Of a stretch of 64,000 nt of DNA, positions 22,438 to 31,968 are shown one piece after another. The notes under the pieces were generated by a model. It was not told the DNA's origin. It made no database searches and saw only the letters and a list, made by a program, of their open reading frames with translations. A program made the position numbers and the translations under genes. Where the stretch lies: NCBI RefSeq assembly GCF_040812015.1, contig NZ_JBFNXJ010000012.1:62001-126000 (forward strand), in the 5' to 3' direction. This stretch comes from Chitinivorax sp. PXF-14. GTDB lineage: Bacteria; Pseudomonadota; Gammaproteobacteria; Burkholderiales; SCOH01. Numbering within the stretch: position 1 is the stretch's first letter; the number at the start of each line of letters is the position of its first letter.

Positions 22438-24072
22438 CTAGTGGCGGAAGCGCCCCACCAGCTGCTGCAAGGCGCCCGACAGGGTGTGAAGCTGAGTGGC
22501 CGACCCAGCGGTGCGCTTGACCGACGCGCTGGTCTGCTCGACCATCTGCGCGATCTGCTCGACCGTCTGCGCGATCGAATTGCTAGCGAGGCTCTGTTCC
22601 TTGGTCGATATCGCCACATCGCGAATCCGTTCGAGCGTGGTGGCGGCCCCCTGGCGGATTTCCGCCAAGGCCTGGGCCGACTCGACCGCCAGATCGGCGC
22701 CGCGCTGCACCTGTGGCAGCGCCGCATCCATGACCTGGGCCGCGCCGGCGGTCTCGGCCTTGATTGCGTCGAGCTTCACGCTGATCTCGGCGGTCGCCTG
22801 CGAGGTGCGCTCGGCCAGGCCGCGCACCTCGTCGGCCACCACCGCAAAACCGCGCCCCTGCTCACCGGCCCGTGCTGCCTCGATGGCGGCGTTGAGCGCC
22901 AGCAGATTGGTTTGCGAGGCGATGTCCTTGATCACATTGGCGATGGCGCCAATGTTGGCGGCCTGCGCTTCGAGCTGGCGGATGCGCGCCGAGGCATCCT
23001 TCACCACATCGGATACCGACTGCATCTCGGCGGTGACCTGCTGCACACGCTCGGTGCCGAGCTCGGCACGTTTGACCGATTCGGTCGAAATCGAGGCCGA
23101 TTCCTGCGCATTGTCGGCAATGTGGTTGATGCTGACGGTCAGCTCCTCGATGGCGGCCGCCATGCCCGAAGCCGAGTCCGTTTGCACCTGCGCCGCGTCG
23201 GCCACCTGGTCGGCATTGCGTTTGATGTCGCCGGCGGTCTGGTCGAGCTGTATCGCGCCGCGGTCGATCTCGGCCACCATCGCGCGCAGCGACTGCGCCA
23301 TGTTGTCGAACGACGCCAGCATGCTGCCCGCCGGGGCATTCTCGACACGCACCGTCAGGTCGCCGTCGGCCGCCCGCGCCATCAGTGCGATCGCCTCGAA
23401 CGGCTCGCCGCCCACCTGACGCAGCACCTTGGTCACGATGACCATGCCGATGCCGCCGACGAAGGCAACGATCACCACCAGCACGCCGGCCAGCACCATC
23501 AGCTCCTGGCGGAAGGCGGTATCGACATCGTCCACATACAGCCCCGAGCCTATCATCCAGTTCCAGCCGTCTATCTTCACCACGTACTGGATCTTGGGTA
23601 CCGGCACGGTGCCGCCGGGGCGCGGGAAGCTCGTGTCGACGAAGGCCCGGCCGCTCGTCTCGATGGCAGCCAGCATGTCGCGCACCAGGAGGCGCCCCTG
23701 GCCATCCTTGAGTTTGTCGCGCATGTCCTGGCCTTCGAACTCCGGCTTGATCGGGTGCATGACGGCCTTGCCGTCCAGCGACCAGACGTAGAGGTAATCC
23801 TTGCCTTCGGCGCCATAGCGCACCGAGCGCAGTGTCTCGATGGCGCGTTTGCGTGCTTCGTCGCCCGATAGCGTGCCGGCCTTCTCCTGCGCCTGGTAGC
23901 CCTGCACGATCGTCTCGGCGCTGTGCACCACCATCCTCAATGCGTCCTTGCGGCCGTCGAGCAGCAGATTGCGGCTCTTGTAGGCACTCTCGACGCCGAG
24001 CATCGCCAGTGCCAGCAGCGCCACACAGACCAGAACGAGAATGCGGAAACGGATGGAATCAGTACGTAGCAT
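22438..24072 (-). CDS. Methyl-accepting chemotaxis protein with sCache domain
   Basis: A 544-residue chemoreceptor: first membrane helix at about 10-28, periplasmic single-Cache domain (about 35-185; [22 protein letters not shown], then [14 protein letters not shown]), second helix (about 190-215), HAMP, and a cytoplasmic signalling domain. The hairpin tip is visible ([20 protein letters not shown] and [12 protein letters not shown]). sCache receptors of this type often sense small carboxylates. The ligand is unknown and no che genes lie in the window. The ATG is at 24072. Confidence 0.92.
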   Translation of the reverse strand: MLRTDSIRFRILVLVCVALLALAMLGVESAYKSRNLLLDGRKDALRMVVHSAETIVQGYQAQEKAGTLSGDEARKRAIETLRSVRYGAEGKDYLYVWSLDGKAVMHPIKPEFEGQDMRDKLKDGQGRLLVRDMLAAIETSGRAFVDTSFPRPGGTVPVPKIQYVVKIDGWNWMIGSGLYVDDVDTAFRQELMVLAGVLVVIVAFVGGIGMVIVTKVLRQVGGEPFEAIALMARAADGDLTVRVENAPAGSMLASFDNMAQSLRAMVAEIDRGAIQLDQTAGDIKRNADQVADAAQVQTDSASGMAAAIEELTVSINHIADNAQESASISTESVKRAELGTERVQQVTAEMQSVSDVVKDASARIRQLEAQAANIGAIANVIKDIASQTNLLALNAAIEAARAGEQGRGFAVVADEVRGLAERTSQATAEISVKLDAIKAETAGAAQVMDAALPQVQRGADLAVESAQALAEIRQGAATTLERIRDVAISTKEQSLASNSIAQTVEQIAQMVEQTSASVKRTAGSATQLHTLSGALQQLVGRFRH

Positions 24073-24366
24073 ATTGTTCTCCTATAGTCGCCACATCGAT
24101 TGCGCAGGACCGTGCTTAACCATAGGTACGATGGCGCCCCGGCGCAACCGCGGTAGCGGCTATAACAAGAGGCACATGGCAGGCGAGGCACCGCCGCGGC
24201 AGGCGCTGGATAAAGATCAGCCTGACGCCGAAACCAGAATGCCTTGCATCAGGAGAAGCAAATATATGAAAACAGGAGCAAAGCCGTGCCCGCCACGCTG
24301 GTGCCGGACAAACGGCGGAATGGCAGGCCGCCATGGCGGCCAGCGGCCGCAGGATGGCCCAGTGGG

Positions 24367-25773
24367 TTAGCGCCCGGCCGCCGTGAGCTGCACCACGGCG
24401 GGATGCGCCAGCCTTGCCCGCATCGCTTGGCCGACGAACAGCTGCGGGTTGGATGGCTCGTAGCCTTCCTTCAGCTCACGCTGCCGGATGGCGCTACGGG
24501 CCTGCTCGAACGCAGCCAGCCAATCGTCGGTATGGCGCAGCGCCTGATTGAACATCGCCTCGCCGAAATAGGTGAAATCCTCCCTGTCCTCGCAGCCGAA
24601 GGACGGGTGGGTGCTGTCGGCCGCCGTCACCAGCAGGCTGTCGTCGTTCGCCAGGGGGGCGATGAAGCCGCCCGAATAGCAGGCCGACACCGCGACGATG
24701 CGCCAACGGATGCCGGCACGGTCGAGCGCGGACTTGAGCCAGGCCGGCGTCACCGGCGGCAGGTCGAGCGGGTCGTAGCTCAGCACGAATTCATGCTCGG
24801 AGCTGCCGTGCGAGGTGAGGTAGAGCACCAGCGTATCCTCGCCCGGGTCCATGATCCGGCCGAGGCGCAGCAGCGCGCGCTCGATGCTGGTCCGTGTCGC
24901 CAGCGGCTGCCGCCCGGCCGTATCGTCGCTGTTGATCAGCAGCAGCGAGCGCCCGGCGGTGCCGAAACGCTCGTCGAACAGCTTCTGCACTTCGACCGCC
25001 TCGTGCTTGAACACGCGCTGCTCTGCGTCACCAGCCACGGCCAGCAGATAGGTATCGGCCACGCCGGGACGCTGCGGCTTCAGTGCGGCAAGCTGCCGGT
25101 CAAGCAAGGGGCCTTCGTCGTAGAGAAAATCCTCGCCCAGCAGCAAGGGTGCATTGGACGGCTCATTCGCCGCGTCGCCAACCGGCGCGGCGGCGGAGGT
25201 CGCCTCGGCGGTGCTGTGCCAGAGCGAGCGCTCCCACATTGCCGATGCAGCCAGCACCTGCAGCGGCAGCATTGCCACCAGCACCAGCAGTGTGCGCCGC
25301 AGCGAGATGGCCAGCGCCCGCTGCAGGCCCAGCAGCAAGACCAGCATCGCCCAGCCGGTGGCGGCGAGCGACGCCATGCCGGGCCGCGCCAGCGTATCGG
25401 CCATCAGGCCGTGCCGCGCCTGCCACCACTCGATGGGCAGCAACAACAGCGTGAGCCAGAAGAAGACGGCATAGGATGCCACCGGCCACCACAGCAACAG
25501 CCGCCGGCGCTTGAACAGCCGTGCCAGCAGCAGGCCGATCAGCAGATCGATCGCTGGGGAGACGAGATAGAAAGGCAGCGCCTGCCAGTCGAGGTGGCCG
25601 GCGCTGCCGTGCTCGACCATGTCGAAGCCGATATCGCCGACGAGCGACAGCAAGGTCAGCAGCACGAACTGCTCGGGCGTGCAGAGGAAATCGCGCACGT
25701 CGACGCGGCGCAACGCCAGCATGCGCAGGGCGGCAGCGAGATTGCGGACGAGGCCGCGCAGTAAGGTCGACAT
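24367..25773 (-). CDS. Membrane-anchored C13-family (legumain-like) peptidase
   Basis: A 468-residue protein. Residues 1-180 carry several hydrophobic helices (around 37-55, 68-88, 93-115, 138-158 and 160-178). The rest is a peptidase C13 domain with the catalytic dyad His322 (YLTSHGS) and Cys365 (VSACYSGGF). C13 enzymes are caspase-like cysteine peptidases best known as eukaryotic legumain and GPI transamidase; bacterial membrane-fused versions exist but their roles are unknown. The peptidase domain would face one side of the inner membrane. It is encoded alone, divergent from the sigma-54 activator gene. The start is the ATG at 25773. Confidence 0.85.
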   Translation of the reverse strand: MSTLLRGLVRNLAAALRMLALRRVDVRDFLCTPEQFVLLTLLSLVGDIGFDMVEHGSAGHLDWQALPFYLVSPAIDLLIGLLLARLFKRRRLLLWWPVASYAVFFWLTLLLLPIEWWQARHGLMADTLARPGMASLAATGWAMLVLLLGLQRALAISLRRTLLVLVAMLPLQVLAASAMWERSLWHSTAEATSAAAPVGDAANEPSNAPLLLGEDFLYDEGPLLDRQLAALKPQRPGVADTYLLAVAGDAEQRVFKHEAVEVQKLFDERFGTAGRSLLLINSDDTAGRQPLATRTSIERALLRLGRIMDPGEDTLVLYLTSHGSSEHEFVLSYDPLDLPPVTPAWLKSALDRAGIRWRIVAVSACYSGGFIAPLANDDSLLVTAADSTHPSFGCEDREDFTYFGEAMFNQALRHTDDWLAAFEQARSAIRQRELKEGYEPSNPQLFVGQAMRARLAHPAVVQLTAAGR

Positions 25774-25937
25774 GACAGGGCCGAAAGTGCGGGAAAACGA
25801 CGTGCATTATAGCGCCGGGCGACAGACACGCGCGGCCTGCACCCCCATTGGCCATGCCATGGCGCAAGAGTGGCAGGCACCACCGGCCTGCTTGTGTCCG
25901 GATTGCCAGACACCCGCCGACGCAATAAGCTAGCACC

Positions 25938-27344
<1,407 letters not shown>

Positions 27345-27348
27345 TGCC

Positions 27349-27591
27349 CTGCCCGCCACGCCACGCAACGAGCAGAAAATCCGCGTCCTGTCGCCCGACT
27401 ATGCGGCCAGACTGCTGCTGCACACCGTCGAACTGCATGATCGCGAGATGCGGCGCGCCCAGTCGTGGCACGTCTACCTTCCGCTTGCCGTCGCCATCAC
27501 GGCGGGCCTGTTTACCGTATTCGGCGTGGTACTCAAGAGCTGGCTCGATGCAGAGGCAAAGCACCCGCCCCAGCTGACGGCACCTAAATAG
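27349..27591 (+). CDS. Candidate small single-pass membrane protein (start unclear)
   Basis: The frame ending TAG at 27589-27591 encodes a coherent peptide: a soluble part (RVLSPDYAARLLLHTVELHD), then a hydrophobic helix (LAVAITAGLFTVFGVVL) and a short tail. Third codon positions are strongly GC-rich, as in real genes here. It has no ATG, GTG or TTG upstream in frame. The choices are CTG at 27349 (80 residues), ATG at 27448 (47 residues), or entry from the ATG at 27344, which overlaps the regulator stop but lies in the +2 frame and would need a -1 shift at AGAAAATC (about 27374). A sequencing error or a frameshift is possible. Not recognised; coupled to the sigma-54 activator by position. Confidence 0.45.
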   Translation: MPATPRNEQKIRVLSPDYAARLLLHTVELHDREMRRAQSWHVYLPLAVAITAGLFTVFGVVLKSWLDAEAKHPPQLTAPK

Positions 27592-27697
27592 CCCTTGTCC
27601 GTTTTTATCGATCAGACAGCCGCAAACATCATTCCACGGCCCCCGCCGCGCCCCTATGCTTGGCGCTCCATCATCCCGACCATGACAAGCGACCACC

Positions 27698-28465
27698 TTG
27701 AAGACGCCAAGCTCCTCCGTATTCATCACCGGTGCCGCCTCGGGCATCGGCCGCGCCACTGCCGTAGCCTTCACCCAAGCGGGCTGGCGCGTTGGCCTCG
27801 CCGATCTCGATCTGGCGCCACTCGCAGCCTTAGCGGCAGAGCTCGGCCCGCAGACGAGCGCGTATCGGGTCGATGTGACCGAGCCCGCGCAGGTGCAGAC
27901 GGCGCTTGCCGCATTCTGCCCGGCAGGCACGCTCGACGTGCTCGTCAACAATGCCGGCCTGCTCAGCGTGGGGCGCTTCGAGAGCATCGCGCTGGCGCGC
28001 CACAAGCAGCTGGTCGATGTGAACGTGACCGGCGTCATCAACTGCGCCCACGCGGCCCACGCTTATCTGAAGGCCGCACGGGGCTTGCTGATCAATCTGA
28101 GCTCGGCCTCGGCGATCTTCGGCACACCCGATTTCGCCAGCTATTCGGCCACCAAGTTTGCCGTGCGCGGGCTCACCGAGGCGTTGGCGGCCGAGTGGGG
28201 GCGCGACGGCATCGCCGTGTGCGACATCATGCCGCCGTTTGTGCGCACCGCGATGATCGACGGCCAGACCAGCGAATCACGCTTTTTCTCGCGCCTGGGC
28301 GTCAACCTGACGCCGGACCAGGTCGCCCACGAGATCGTCGGCCTGGCGCGCCGGCGCAGCCTGCACAACCCGGTCTCGCTACCGATCCGGCTGATGTACG
28401 GGCTGGCCAAGCTCACGCCGGATGGTATGACGGCGCGCGTGATGCGGCTGCTGTCGGGGCACTAA
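27698..28465 (+). CDS. Short-chain dehydrogenase/reductase
   Basis: A 255-residue classical SDR: cofactor motif TGAASGIG (about 11-18), NNAG (about 88-91), catalytic Ser in NLSSASA and the YSATK active site. An aspartate after the second strand (LADLD) favours NAD(H). Substrate unknown. The start is a TTG at 27698 (MKTPSSSVFITG) without a clear ribosome site; no ATG is available in frame. It stands alone on the plus strand. Confidence 0.82.
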   Translation: MKTPSSSVFITGAASGIGRATAVAFTQAGWRVGLADLDLAPLAALAAELGPQTSAYRVDVTEPAQVQTALAAFCPAGTLDVLVNNAGLLSVGRFESIALARHKQLVDVNVTGVINCAHAAHAYLKAARGLLINLSSASAIFGTPDFASYSATKFAVRGLTEALAAEWGRDGIAVCDIMPPFVRTAMIDGQTSESRFFSRLGVNLTPDQVAHEIVGLARRRSLHNPVSLPIRLMYGLAKLTPDGMTARVMRLLSGH

Positions 28466-28603
28466 GGCCGCGCAGCCCCCTCCCCGGCGCACTGGCCCCG
28501 TGTTGCGGGGCTCGCAATGCGATGTGCCCTCTGCCGGCGCTAAGCCCGCCATAAGCTCGGCGCCGTAAGCTGCTCCTGTCATCTGTTGCCCGGGAGCACG
28601 ATC

Positions 28604-29170
28604 ATGTCACTGTTCAACCGTTTCCGTTTGCTGCACTGGCTGCTCGCGGGCAGCTTCCTGCTGGCCTATGTCACGGCGGAGGAAGAGGGCCTGCTGCACG
28701 CCTGGCTCGGCTATGCCGTTATCGCCGTGGTGGCGCTGCGGGTGGTGCTGTGGATCGTCCGCCTGCGCGGCCTGCCGCCGCTGCTGCCGTCGACGACCAT
28801 GCTGCGGCAGCCCGGCGTCGGCCTGCTTGGCCGCCTGCTGACGCTGGCGCTGCTGGCCGGCATCGTGGGCTCGTCGGTCACCGGCATGATGATGGTCGAC
28901 AATGCGCGCCTGCTGACGCTCGCCGCGGCACAGGCCGTGCCGGCCGCGCATGCCGATGACGACGGGCACGAATCGGATGAGGCTGGCCTGCTGCCCGGCG
29001 GGGAGCGGAACGAATGGCTGGAGGAAACCCATGAAGCCATCGCCAATGGCACGTTGCTGCTGGCCGGTCTGCACGTGGCCTTCCTGCTCGCCTTCCGCCG
29101 TCAGATGATACTCGGGATGCTCGGCATCGGCGGCAGCCAGCCCCCTGCCGTGACTCGTCCACAGGGCTGA
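28604..29170 (+). CDS. Cytochrome b561-family di-haem membrane protein
   Basis: A 188-residue four-helix protein with likely haem ligands in RLLHWLLAG (near residue 11), LLHAWLGY, the ETHEAIANG segment and LLAGLHVAF. A periplasmic loop rich in Asp, Glu and His (AHADDDGHESDEA) separates helices 3 and 4. Such proteins pass electrons between the quinone pool and periplasmic partners. The ATG at 28604 has CGGGAG upstream; an in-frame TTG at 28586 is less likely. No diheme cytochrome partner is adjacent. Confidence 0.85.
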   Translation: MSLFNRFRLLHWLLAGSFLLAYVTAEEEGLLHAWLGYAVIAVVALRVVLWIVRLRGLPPLLPSTTMLRQPGVGLLGRLLTLALLAGIVGSSVTGMMMVDNARLLTLAAAQAVPAAHADDDGHESDEAGLLPGGERNEWLEETHEAIANGTLLLAGLHVAFLLAFRRQMILGMLGIGGSQPPAVTRPQG

Positions 29171-29183
29171 GTCAGCCCGCTGC

Positions 29184-29984
29184 TTAGCGGAGCAGCAGCG
29201 TCGTGCCGGTGAGCAGCATCAGGCCGCAAAACATCAGGCGCAGCTGCCGTTCTGGCAACCGATGGGCGAGCCTGACGCCGGCCGGCACGGTGAACAGGCC
29301 GCCCAGCGACAAGGGCAGGCCGAGCCACCAGTCGACGCGCTGATGCAAGGCGTAGGTCGCCAGGCCGATCACCGCGCCCGGCACCACCGAGCACAAGGCC
29401 AGCCCCTGCGCCTGGGTCTGGCTCTTGCCGAACCAGCGCGTGAGGATGGGCGGCGCGACCACGCCACCGCCCACGCCGAACAAGCCGGACAGCACGCCCC
29501 CCAGCGCCCCCACGAGCCCCAGCCAACACCGCGACACGGCAGGCCCAGGCTGCGGCGCCCCCGACCGGCTCGCTCCTGGCTGGATAGCCTCCGGCAGGAT
29601 AGCCCCGGGTTTGGGCGCCCCCGGTCGCAGCAGCTGCCAGGCGAGATAGCCGGCGAGCACCATCAGGAACAATGCAAACGCCTTGGCAAGCGCCGCCGCC
29701 GAGATCCACAGCGCGAGCAGCGAAGCCGACCAGGCAAAACCCATCGAGCTCGCCCCCATCAACAGTGCCTCGCGCGGCTCGATGCGGTGGTAAGCCGCGT
29801 AACGGCGGATCGCCACCAGCACATTGGACAGGATCATCAGCATCGCCGTGCCCTGCGCCAACTGCTGGTCGAGGCCGAAACCGATGGCCAGCACCGGGAT
29901 CGCGATCAGGCCACCGCCGATGCCAAACAAGCCACCAACGAAACCGAGCCCCATCCCCAGCGCCAAATCCAGCCACCATTGCAT
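29184..29984 (-). CDS. TSUP-family permease (TauE/SafE), second copy
   Basis: A 266-residue membrane protein with paired glycine motifs (GGLFGIGGGLIAIP at the start, SGLFGVGGGVVAPP in the middle). Between the halves is an unusual Pro/Gly/Ala linker built from repeated PGAxxPG-like units. The start is ATG 29984 (MQWWLDLAL), six bases after AAGGAG; an ATG at 29990 abuts the ribosome site. Substrate unknown; sulfite or another small anion is typical. It converges with the cytochrome b561 gene and is divergent from ompW. Confidence 0.86.
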   Translation of the reverse strand: MQWWLDLALGMGLGFVGGLFGIGGGLIAIPVLAIGFGLDQQLAQGTAMLMILSNVLVAIRRYAAYHRIEPREALLMGASSMGFAWSASLLALWISAAALAKAFALFLMVLAGYLAWQLLRPGAPKPGAILPEAIQPGASRSGAPQPGPAVSRCWLGLVGALGGVLSGLFGVGGGVVAPPILTRWFGKSQTQAQGLALCSVVPGAVIGLATYALHQRVDWWLGLPLSLGGLFTVPAGVRLAHRLPERQLRLMFCGLMLLTGTTLLLR

Positions 29985-30103
29985 GCCCATCTCCTTGCCT
30001 GAGCGACGATTGTGCGTGGCGACGGAGGGTGGGTCGATTGTGGCTTTCCGGGGATCGAAAATTTGATTCAGCGCAACATTTGCGCTGCGGCGCACCATCG
30101 GAT

Positions 30104-30145
30104 TTGACGTGAGTCAAAGTTGTGGGCGGCGGGCGGGAATATCCT
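30104..30145 (+). promoter_or_regulatory. FNR/CRP-type site and -10 element upstream of ompW
   Basis: TTGAC-GTGA-GTCAA (30104-30117) is a perfect palindrome close to the FNR consensus TTGAT-N4-ATCAA. A TATCCT -10 lies at 30140-30145. With a start near 30152 the site centre is at about -41.5, the position of a class II FNR or CRP activator. E. coli ompW is known to be FNR-regulated, which supports oxygen control here. Confidence 0.7.
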
Positions 30146-30200
30146 GACTACGTTCATGGTTATTCATGACAACGATCAAATAACGCTCTGGGAGAGAAAT

Positions 30201-30788
30201 ATGAAGACCTTCGCCATGGCCATGCTGGGCGCCGCCCTCGTTCTGCCGACTGTTGCACACGCCGACCAAGGCGACATCCTAGTACGTGGCCGCATCGCCT
30301 ACGTGAAGCCGGATGTGAAGTCCAAGCTGTCCAATCTCGACGTCAAGGACGACACGATTCCCGAACTCGATTTCTCCTACTTCGTGCACAAAAATGCTGC
30401 GGTCGAACTGATCCTCGGCACATCGCGCCACGAAGTCACGCTCGGCGGCGCATCGCTCGGCAAGGTCAGCGTGCTGCCACCGACCCTGACCGTGCAATAC
30501 CACCCGACGCCTGAGGCAACGGTTCGCCCCTACTTCGGTGCCGGCCTCAACTACACCCGCTTCTACCGCATCGGCCTCGCCAACGGCGCGCTCACGATCG
30601 ACAAGAATAGCTTCGGCCCCGCGCTGCAAGCCGGCCTCGACATCTCGATCGACAAGCGCAGCTTCGTCAACTTCGACGCCAAGAAGATCTGGATGAAGAC
30701 CGACGTCAAGGACAGCGCCGGCTCGACCGTCACCGAACTGAAGCTCGATCCCTACGTGCTCAGCGTAGGCTATGGCTGGCGCTTCTAA
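30201..30788 (+). CDS. ompW: Outer-membrane protein OmpW
   Basis: A 195-residue precursor with signal peptide (1-21, cleaved after VAHA) and an eight-stranded barrel of the OmpW family. Typical motifs are GDILVRGRIAYVKPD at the mature N-terminus, PPTLTVQYHP, PYFGAGLNYTRFY and the C-terminal GYGWRF ending in phenylalanine. OmpW forms a narrow hydrophobic channel for small nonpolar compounds. The ATG at 30201 follows GGGAGAG. An FNR-type site upstream suggests induction under low oxygen. It ends in a region of hairpin repeats. Confidence 0.92.
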   Translation: MKTFAMAMLGAALVLPTVAHADQGDILVRGRIAYVKPDVKSKLSNLDVKDDTIPELDFSYFVHKNAAVELILGTSRHEVTLGGASLGKVSVLPPTLTVQYHPTPEATVRPYFGAGLNYTRFYRIGLANGALTIDKNSFGPALQAGLDISIDKRSFVNFDAKKIWMKTDVKDSAGSTVTELKLDPYVLSVGYGWRF

Positions 30789-30826
30789 GGCGCACTGCAC
30801 CATTTCCCGCGTAGCAGGGCCCGTGC

Positions 30827-30867
30827 CAGATAAGTACTCGATGGCTTGGCGCCCCGCAAGCGGGGTG
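30827..30867 (+). repeat. Partial copy of hairpin repeat, 41-base direct repeat
   Basis: These 41 bases (CAGATAAGTACTCGATGG... to GCGGGGTG) are repeated without change at 30911-30951. This copy has the left arm, the AA loop and the start of the right arm, but then diverges, so the outer stem cannot close. A second hairpin (CAGCCCC-TGT-GGGGCTG inside TGCCC/GGGCA, 30884-30912) separates the two copies. Confidence 0.85.
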
Positions 30868-30910
30868 GAGCGGTAGGTACGCCTGCCCCCAGCCCCTGTG
30901 GGGCTGAGGG

Positions 30911-30970
30911 CAGATAAGTACTCGATGGCTTGGCGCCCCGCAAGCGGGGTGCCAAGCTCATCGGTACTAA
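30911..30970 (+). repeat. Complete hairpin repeat element, copy A
   Basis: The element runs CAGATAA, hairpin, TAA. The hairpin is GTAC (30918-30921) pairing with GTAC (30964-30967), a bulged T (30922), CGATG pairing with CATCG, a bulged T on the right arm (30958), then GCTTGGC, G-T and CCCCGC closing on an AA loop (30942-30943). The same plan, flanks and bulges with different stem bases recur at 38209-38257. It lies in the convergent 3' region between ompW and an SDR gene. Confidence 0.8.
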
Positions 30971-31004
30971 AAAAGACGCGGCCCCAAATGGCGGGAGGCC
31001 GCGT
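30969..31004 (-). terminator. Rho-independent terminator of the SDR gene
   Basis: On the minus strand, ACGCGGCC (complement of 30997-31004) pairs with GGCCGCGT (complement of 30976-30983) and is followed by CTTTTTTAG. It lies about 30 bases past the stop of the SDR gene at 31035. Its T-run overlaps the last bases of repeat copy A. Confidence 0.85.
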
Positions 31005-31034
31005 GTCCAAGGAGAGTATTCTGCGCGCGCCGTG

Positions 31035-31775
31035 TTACAGCATCACGCCTCCTGTCGCTTCGATGGCGGCGCCGTTGATGTAGCTGGCCTCGTCCGAGGC
31101 GAGGAATGCGTAGACGTTCGCCATTTCCTCCGGCGTGCCCAGGCGGCGCAGCGGCACTTTCTCTTCCATCTGCTGGATCACCTTTTCGGGCATGCTGTCG
31201 AGTATCGTCGTGGCGATGAAGCCCGGACACACCGCGTTGACGCGGATGCCCTTGGGACCGAGCTCCTTGGCCCAGGTCTTGGTGAAGCCGATGACGCCGA
31301 ACTTGGCAGCGGCGTAGTTGGTCTGCCCGAAGTTGCCGTAGAGGCCAACCACTGAGCTGGCATTGAGGATGCTGCCGCTGCCCTGCCCGACCATGATGTC
31401 GACCACGGCCTTGGTGCAGCGATAGACGCCCTTCAGGTTGATGTCGATGACGCGGTCGAACTGCTCGTCGGTCATCTTCTGTAGCCTGGCGTCGGCGACG
31501 ATGCCGGCGTTGTTCACCAGCACATCCACACGGCCCCAGCGCGCGAGCGTCCGCTGCACCATGTCGTCGATCTGCACCTGGCTGGTGACGTTGACCACAC
31601 AGGCAATGGCGTCGCCGCCGAGCTCACGGATATCGGCCAGCACGTCGTTGAGCGCGGACTGGTTGAGGTCGGCGAGCGTGACGCGTGCGCCTTCCCGCAC
31701 GAACTTCAGTGCAGTGGCACGGCCGATGCCGTTGGCCGCGCCAGTGATGATGGAAACCTTGTCTTTGAGTCGCAT
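31035..31775 (-). CDS. FabG/PhaB-like SDR ketoacyl reductase
   Basis: A 246-residue [11 protein letters not shown] (about 11-18), NNAG (about 88-91), SSVVG and the catalytic YAAAK, with the FabG-type ending [11 protein letters not shown]. It fits 3-oxoacyl-ACP or acetoacetyl-CoA reductases. The neighbouring 3-hydroxybutyrate oligomer hydrolase raises acetoacetyl-CoA reductase or 3-hydroxybutyrate dehydrogenase as alternatives, but a terminator lies between the two genes. The ATG at 31775 has only a weak AGG upstream. Confidence 0.87.
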   Translation of the reverse strand: MRLKDKVSIITGAANGIGRATALKFVREGARVTLADLNQSALNDVLADIRELGGDAIACVVNVTSQVQIDDMVQRTLARWGRVDVLVNNAGIVADARLQKMTDEQFDRVIDINLKGVYRCTKAVVDIMVGQGSGSILNASSVVGLYGNFGQTNYAAAKFGVIGFTKTWAKELGPKGIRVNAVCPGFIATTILDSMPEKVIQQMEEKVPLRRLGTPEEMANVYAFLASDEASYINGAAIEATGGVML

Positions 31776-31846
31776 ATGGAACCTATGTCGGCTGGTGTTC
31801 GCCCGGCAGTGGCGCCAGATCGGGCGCAGGCCGAACGCGGAAGGTC

Positions 31847-31882
31847 GAAAAAGTACCGGCGGGGACGGGCGCTCCCGCCGGT
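31847..31882 (-). terminator. Rho-independent terminator of the 3HB-oligomer hydrolase gene
   Basis: Minus-strand ACCGGCGGG (complement of 31874-31882) pairs with CCCGCCGGT (complement of 31855-31863) and is followed by ACTTTTTC. It ends the transcript about 90 bases after the hydrolase stop and separates it from the SDR gene. Confidence 0.82.
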
Positions 31883-31968
31883 CTAACTCGACATGGAAAC
31901 AACGCTTTCGTACAGCGTTCGCGGGTGGTCCCGCTTTTCTTGCCTTTCGTGGACAGAATCTCGATCCC

